Shown piece after piece: positions 62,098 to 64,000 of a DNA stretch of 64,000 nt (within the stretch, counting starts at the first letter, position 1; each line of letters starts with the position of its first letter). The DNA comes from Roseibium sp. MMSF_3412 (lineage in GTDB: Bacteria > Pseudomonadota > Alphaproteobacteria > Rhizobiales > Stappiaceae), in the NCBI RefSeq assembly GCF_030733265.1, contig NZ_JASHJI010000025.1, forward strand, positions 31,781 to 95,780, written 5' to 3'. A program made the position numbers and the translations under genes. A model generated the notes under the pieces. That model was given only the letters and a program-made list of their open reading frames with translations, was not told where the DNA came from and searched no databases.

Positions 62098-63951
62098 TTA
62101 AACGATATTCAGAAGCTCATCGAAGAGATCCTTGATGGTCTGCATAACCCGGGCATTGGCCGCATAAGCGTTCTCAAGCTGCACCATGAAGGCAAGCTCG
62201 GTATCCAGATCGACGGCATAGCTTTCCTCGTAGCGGACTGCGAGGTTGACCGTCAGCGTCTCCTTGGCTGTGGCAAAGGTCTTTGCGTCCTCGGCCTGAT
62301 TGCCCTGAAAAGCGATCGTGTTGTTGACGTAGCTGATCACCGTTCCCTCAAAGGGGGAGTCCGTACTGCCGATCCCGGCCTCCGGGTCGAAATAGACAAC
62401 ACCCTGGCTCAGCGCATTGAGCAGGAACTCGGGGCGCGCCGGATCATTCGAAGTATTTGCAGAAGGTGTCGTCTGGTAGTCGATCAACAGCGAACTGTCG
62501 GCAACAAGGGCCGGGTTGACGCTGATGCCGGCCGCGTAACCGACGCGCTGGCCTCCGGACTCCAGGGCGTCCGAGAACAGCTCGGTGCCCGCACGCTGAT
62601 CCACAAAGACCGCCAGCCCGAGCCCCTGGTCACTGTCGGCCGTGACCGTGACGCTGGCCCCAAGGCTCTGGACACTTGTGGGCGCACCGGCATCTCCAAG
62701 AACGCGCAATTCATCAGACCCGTTGTTGCTGACCTGAAGACCCGTCGCCGCAAGGGCCGCCGTGATGTTCGTGATATAGGTCGCCGGAGTGCCGCTTGAA
62801 ATGTCGATCCCGAACACCGTGTCATTCGGATTTGCCGTTGCCGTGTCATCGAGTGGCAGCAGGCTCGGATCGGACACGGCCAGCAAGGTAATCGTCTGCG
62901 CGACGCCGCCGGTATCGGTGTATTCCAGAGTGATCGTGTTTCCCGGCTGCAGACCTGAAACATCCAGATCGAAACCGTCATCGGGCCCGACGGTGGCAGC
63001 GGCGCTATCCACCGGCACATTCGAAAACGCAAGAGAGATCTCGGCGGCAATCGTGTCGAGCTGCCTCTGGGCTTCCACCAGTATTTCGTCCCGCAGCTCC
63101 GCTGTCGCGATCATTGCGCCGGAATTGGACGCAGCGATCACGTCATAGGTCGATCCGCCGGGTGTTGTCGCCAGCACGGTTTGACCGGCGGCGCCAGGCT
63201 GCAGCGAGTGTGTCGTGACGAAGCTCAGGGTGGATGCCTGGCCGTCCGAATAGAGCTGCTGACCGTCCGCGGTCTGAATGAAGAGCGTGTTGTTTGCGCC
63301 GTCGGAAACTTCAATGTCGAGATATCCGGACAGTTGTTCGATCAGCCGGTCGCGTTCGTCTTCCATATCCGCCGTCGACACATTGGACTGTGTCGCGTCC
63401 CGGATCGCGGAATCTATGTCTTCGATACTCGTCAGAAGGTTGTTGACGGTCTGGGTCTGGAGCGACAGCGAGTCATCTGCTTCCTGCCGCAGATCGCTGA
63501 TCCGCTCATAAGCACTGTTCAGCTCACGCGCAAAAGCCTCGGAAGCCGCAATCACTTCCTGCTGTGCCGTGTAATTGCTCGGATCATTCATCAGCGACGA
63601 AAGCGCGGAAGAAAGGTTTCCCACCAGCGTTGACAGCCCGGCATTGTCGCCGATCGTTCCGAATATTTCATCAAGCCGGCCGGTGAAGCTCGAGATCTGT
63701 TTTGCGTAATTCGTGTCTGCAAGCGAACCGAAATAGTCCGCCTGGATCTTTTCATCGACAATTCTGGTGATCTCGGTGGCGGTAAGCCCGGCAACATTGC
63801 CCTGCCCGTCGAAATACGCCTTCGCCGAGATTGTCTTTTTGGAATAACCGACCGTGTCCGCGTTGGCGATGTTGTTTGCGGTCACATCCAGCTGGCGCTG
63901 ATTGTAGGTGATACCGAAGACCGCAGTGTTCAGGGCGCTTGAAAGACCCAT
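62098..63951 (-). CDS. flgK: Flagellar hook-associated protein FlgK (HAP1)
   Basis: The protein has 617 residues. The N-terminus MGLSSALNTAVFGITYNQRQ and LDVTANNIANADTVGYSKKT, and the C-terminus LDTELAFMVQLENAYAANARVMQTIKDLFDELLNIV, are characteristic. AAAGGAGAA precedes the ATG. It forms the first junction ring above the hook and is exported by the type III channel, probably with FlgN help. It is the first visible gene of flgK-flgL. The hook gene flgE is probably just beyond the right edge; only 49 bp upstream are visible. Confidence 0.96.
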   Translation of the reverse strand: MGLSSALNTAVFGITYNQRQLDVTANNIANADTVGYSKKTISAKAYFDGQGNVAGLTATEITRIVDEKIQADYFGSLADTNYAKQISSFTGRLDEIFGTIGDNAGLSTLVGNLSSALSSLMNDPSNYTAQQEVIAASEAFARELNSAYERISDLRQEADDSLSLQTQTVNNLLTSIEDIDSAIRDATQSNVSTADMEDERDRLIEQLSGYLDIEVSDGANNTLFIQTADGQQLYSDGQASTLSFVTTHSLQPGAAGQTVLATTPGGSTYDVIAASNSGAMIATAELRDEILVEAQRQLDTIAAEISLAFSNVPVDSAAATVGPDDGFDLDVSGLQPGNTITLEYTDTGGVAQTITLLAVSDPSLLPLDDTATANPNDTVFGIDISSGTPATYITNITAALAATGLQVSNNGSDELRVLGDAGAPTSVQSLGASVTVTADSDQGLGLAVFVDQRAGTELFSDALESGGQRVGYAAGISVNPALVADSSLLIDYQTTPSANTSNDPARPEFLLNALSQGVVYFDPEAGIGSTDSPFEGTVISYVNNTIAFQGNQAEDAKTFATAKETLTVNLAVRYEESYAVDLDTELAFMVQLENAYAANARVMQTIKDLFDELLNIV

Positions 63952-64000
63952 GGCGGGTTCTCCTTTAACGGACGCGACGACGCCGGAACCGCCAGCAGGT

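Noticed and set aside
1..64000. CRISPR arrays, tRNA/rRNA genes, prophage or toxin-antitoxin modules
   Set aside because: No regularly spaced repeats, cloverleaf-like sequences, phage genes or small toxin-antitoxin pairs were recognised on either strand.

Overview
The window looks like a piece of a marine alphaproteobacterial chromosome, most likely Hyphomicrobiales (Stappiaceae, Roseibium/Labrenzia-like). This is inferred from high GC, CckA next to flagellar genes, the alphaproteobacteria-specific flagellar set FliX, FlaF, FlbT and MotE, CtrA-type boxes, TRAP uptake, sulfatases and RTX proteins. No search could be run, so the taxon is an inference from gene content.

The left part (1-26,569) is accessory and metabolic. 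It starts with a 3'-truncated family 5 ABC substrate-binding protein that has a Zur-like operator in front of it, then a sulfatase. Next comes a LysR regulator divergent from an operon of DUF1445 hydro-lyase, TRAP transporter (P, Q and M subunits), DUF2848 protein and amidase. It is followed by a serralysin-type RTX metalloprotease, an RND efflux adaptor and pump, a CAP-domain RTX protein, a DUF3179 membrane protein, a second sulfatase, a small outer-membrane barrel, a cupin, and chrB-chrA. Two 264-bp miniature elements with TA target duplications lie in opposite orientation at 3,369 and 26,570 and bracket about 23 kb of this DNA.

The right part (26,833-64,000) is core: cckA and then a large flagellar cluster. 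Divergent operons meet at three control regions. Region one is flgB-flgC-fliE-fliQ-fliR-flhB against fliO-fliP-DUF2336. Region two is fliL-fliM-DUF6468-motE (with a 1441-residue exported protein downstream) against flgF-flgG-flgA-flgH. Region three is fliX against flgI-flgJ-flgN. All three contain the palindrome GGCAATATTTGCC; two also have a sigma-54 (-24/-12) promoter and two a CtrA-like box. I read these as FlbD/FliX/CtrA-type regulation. Further right are a FlaG-like gene, four tandem flagellins (two about 95% identical), flbT overlapping flaF by 119 nt, and convergent flgL and flgK.

No rRNA, tRNA, CRISPR array, prophage or complete insertion sequence was seen. The most noteworthy observations are the shared divergent-promoter palindrome, a duplicated module of about 85 residues shared by the two RTX proteins, the giant exported protein downstream of motE, the overprinted FlbT tail, the TRAP/DUF1445/DUF2848/amidase operon, and the MITE pair that supplies a base of the cckA stop codon.
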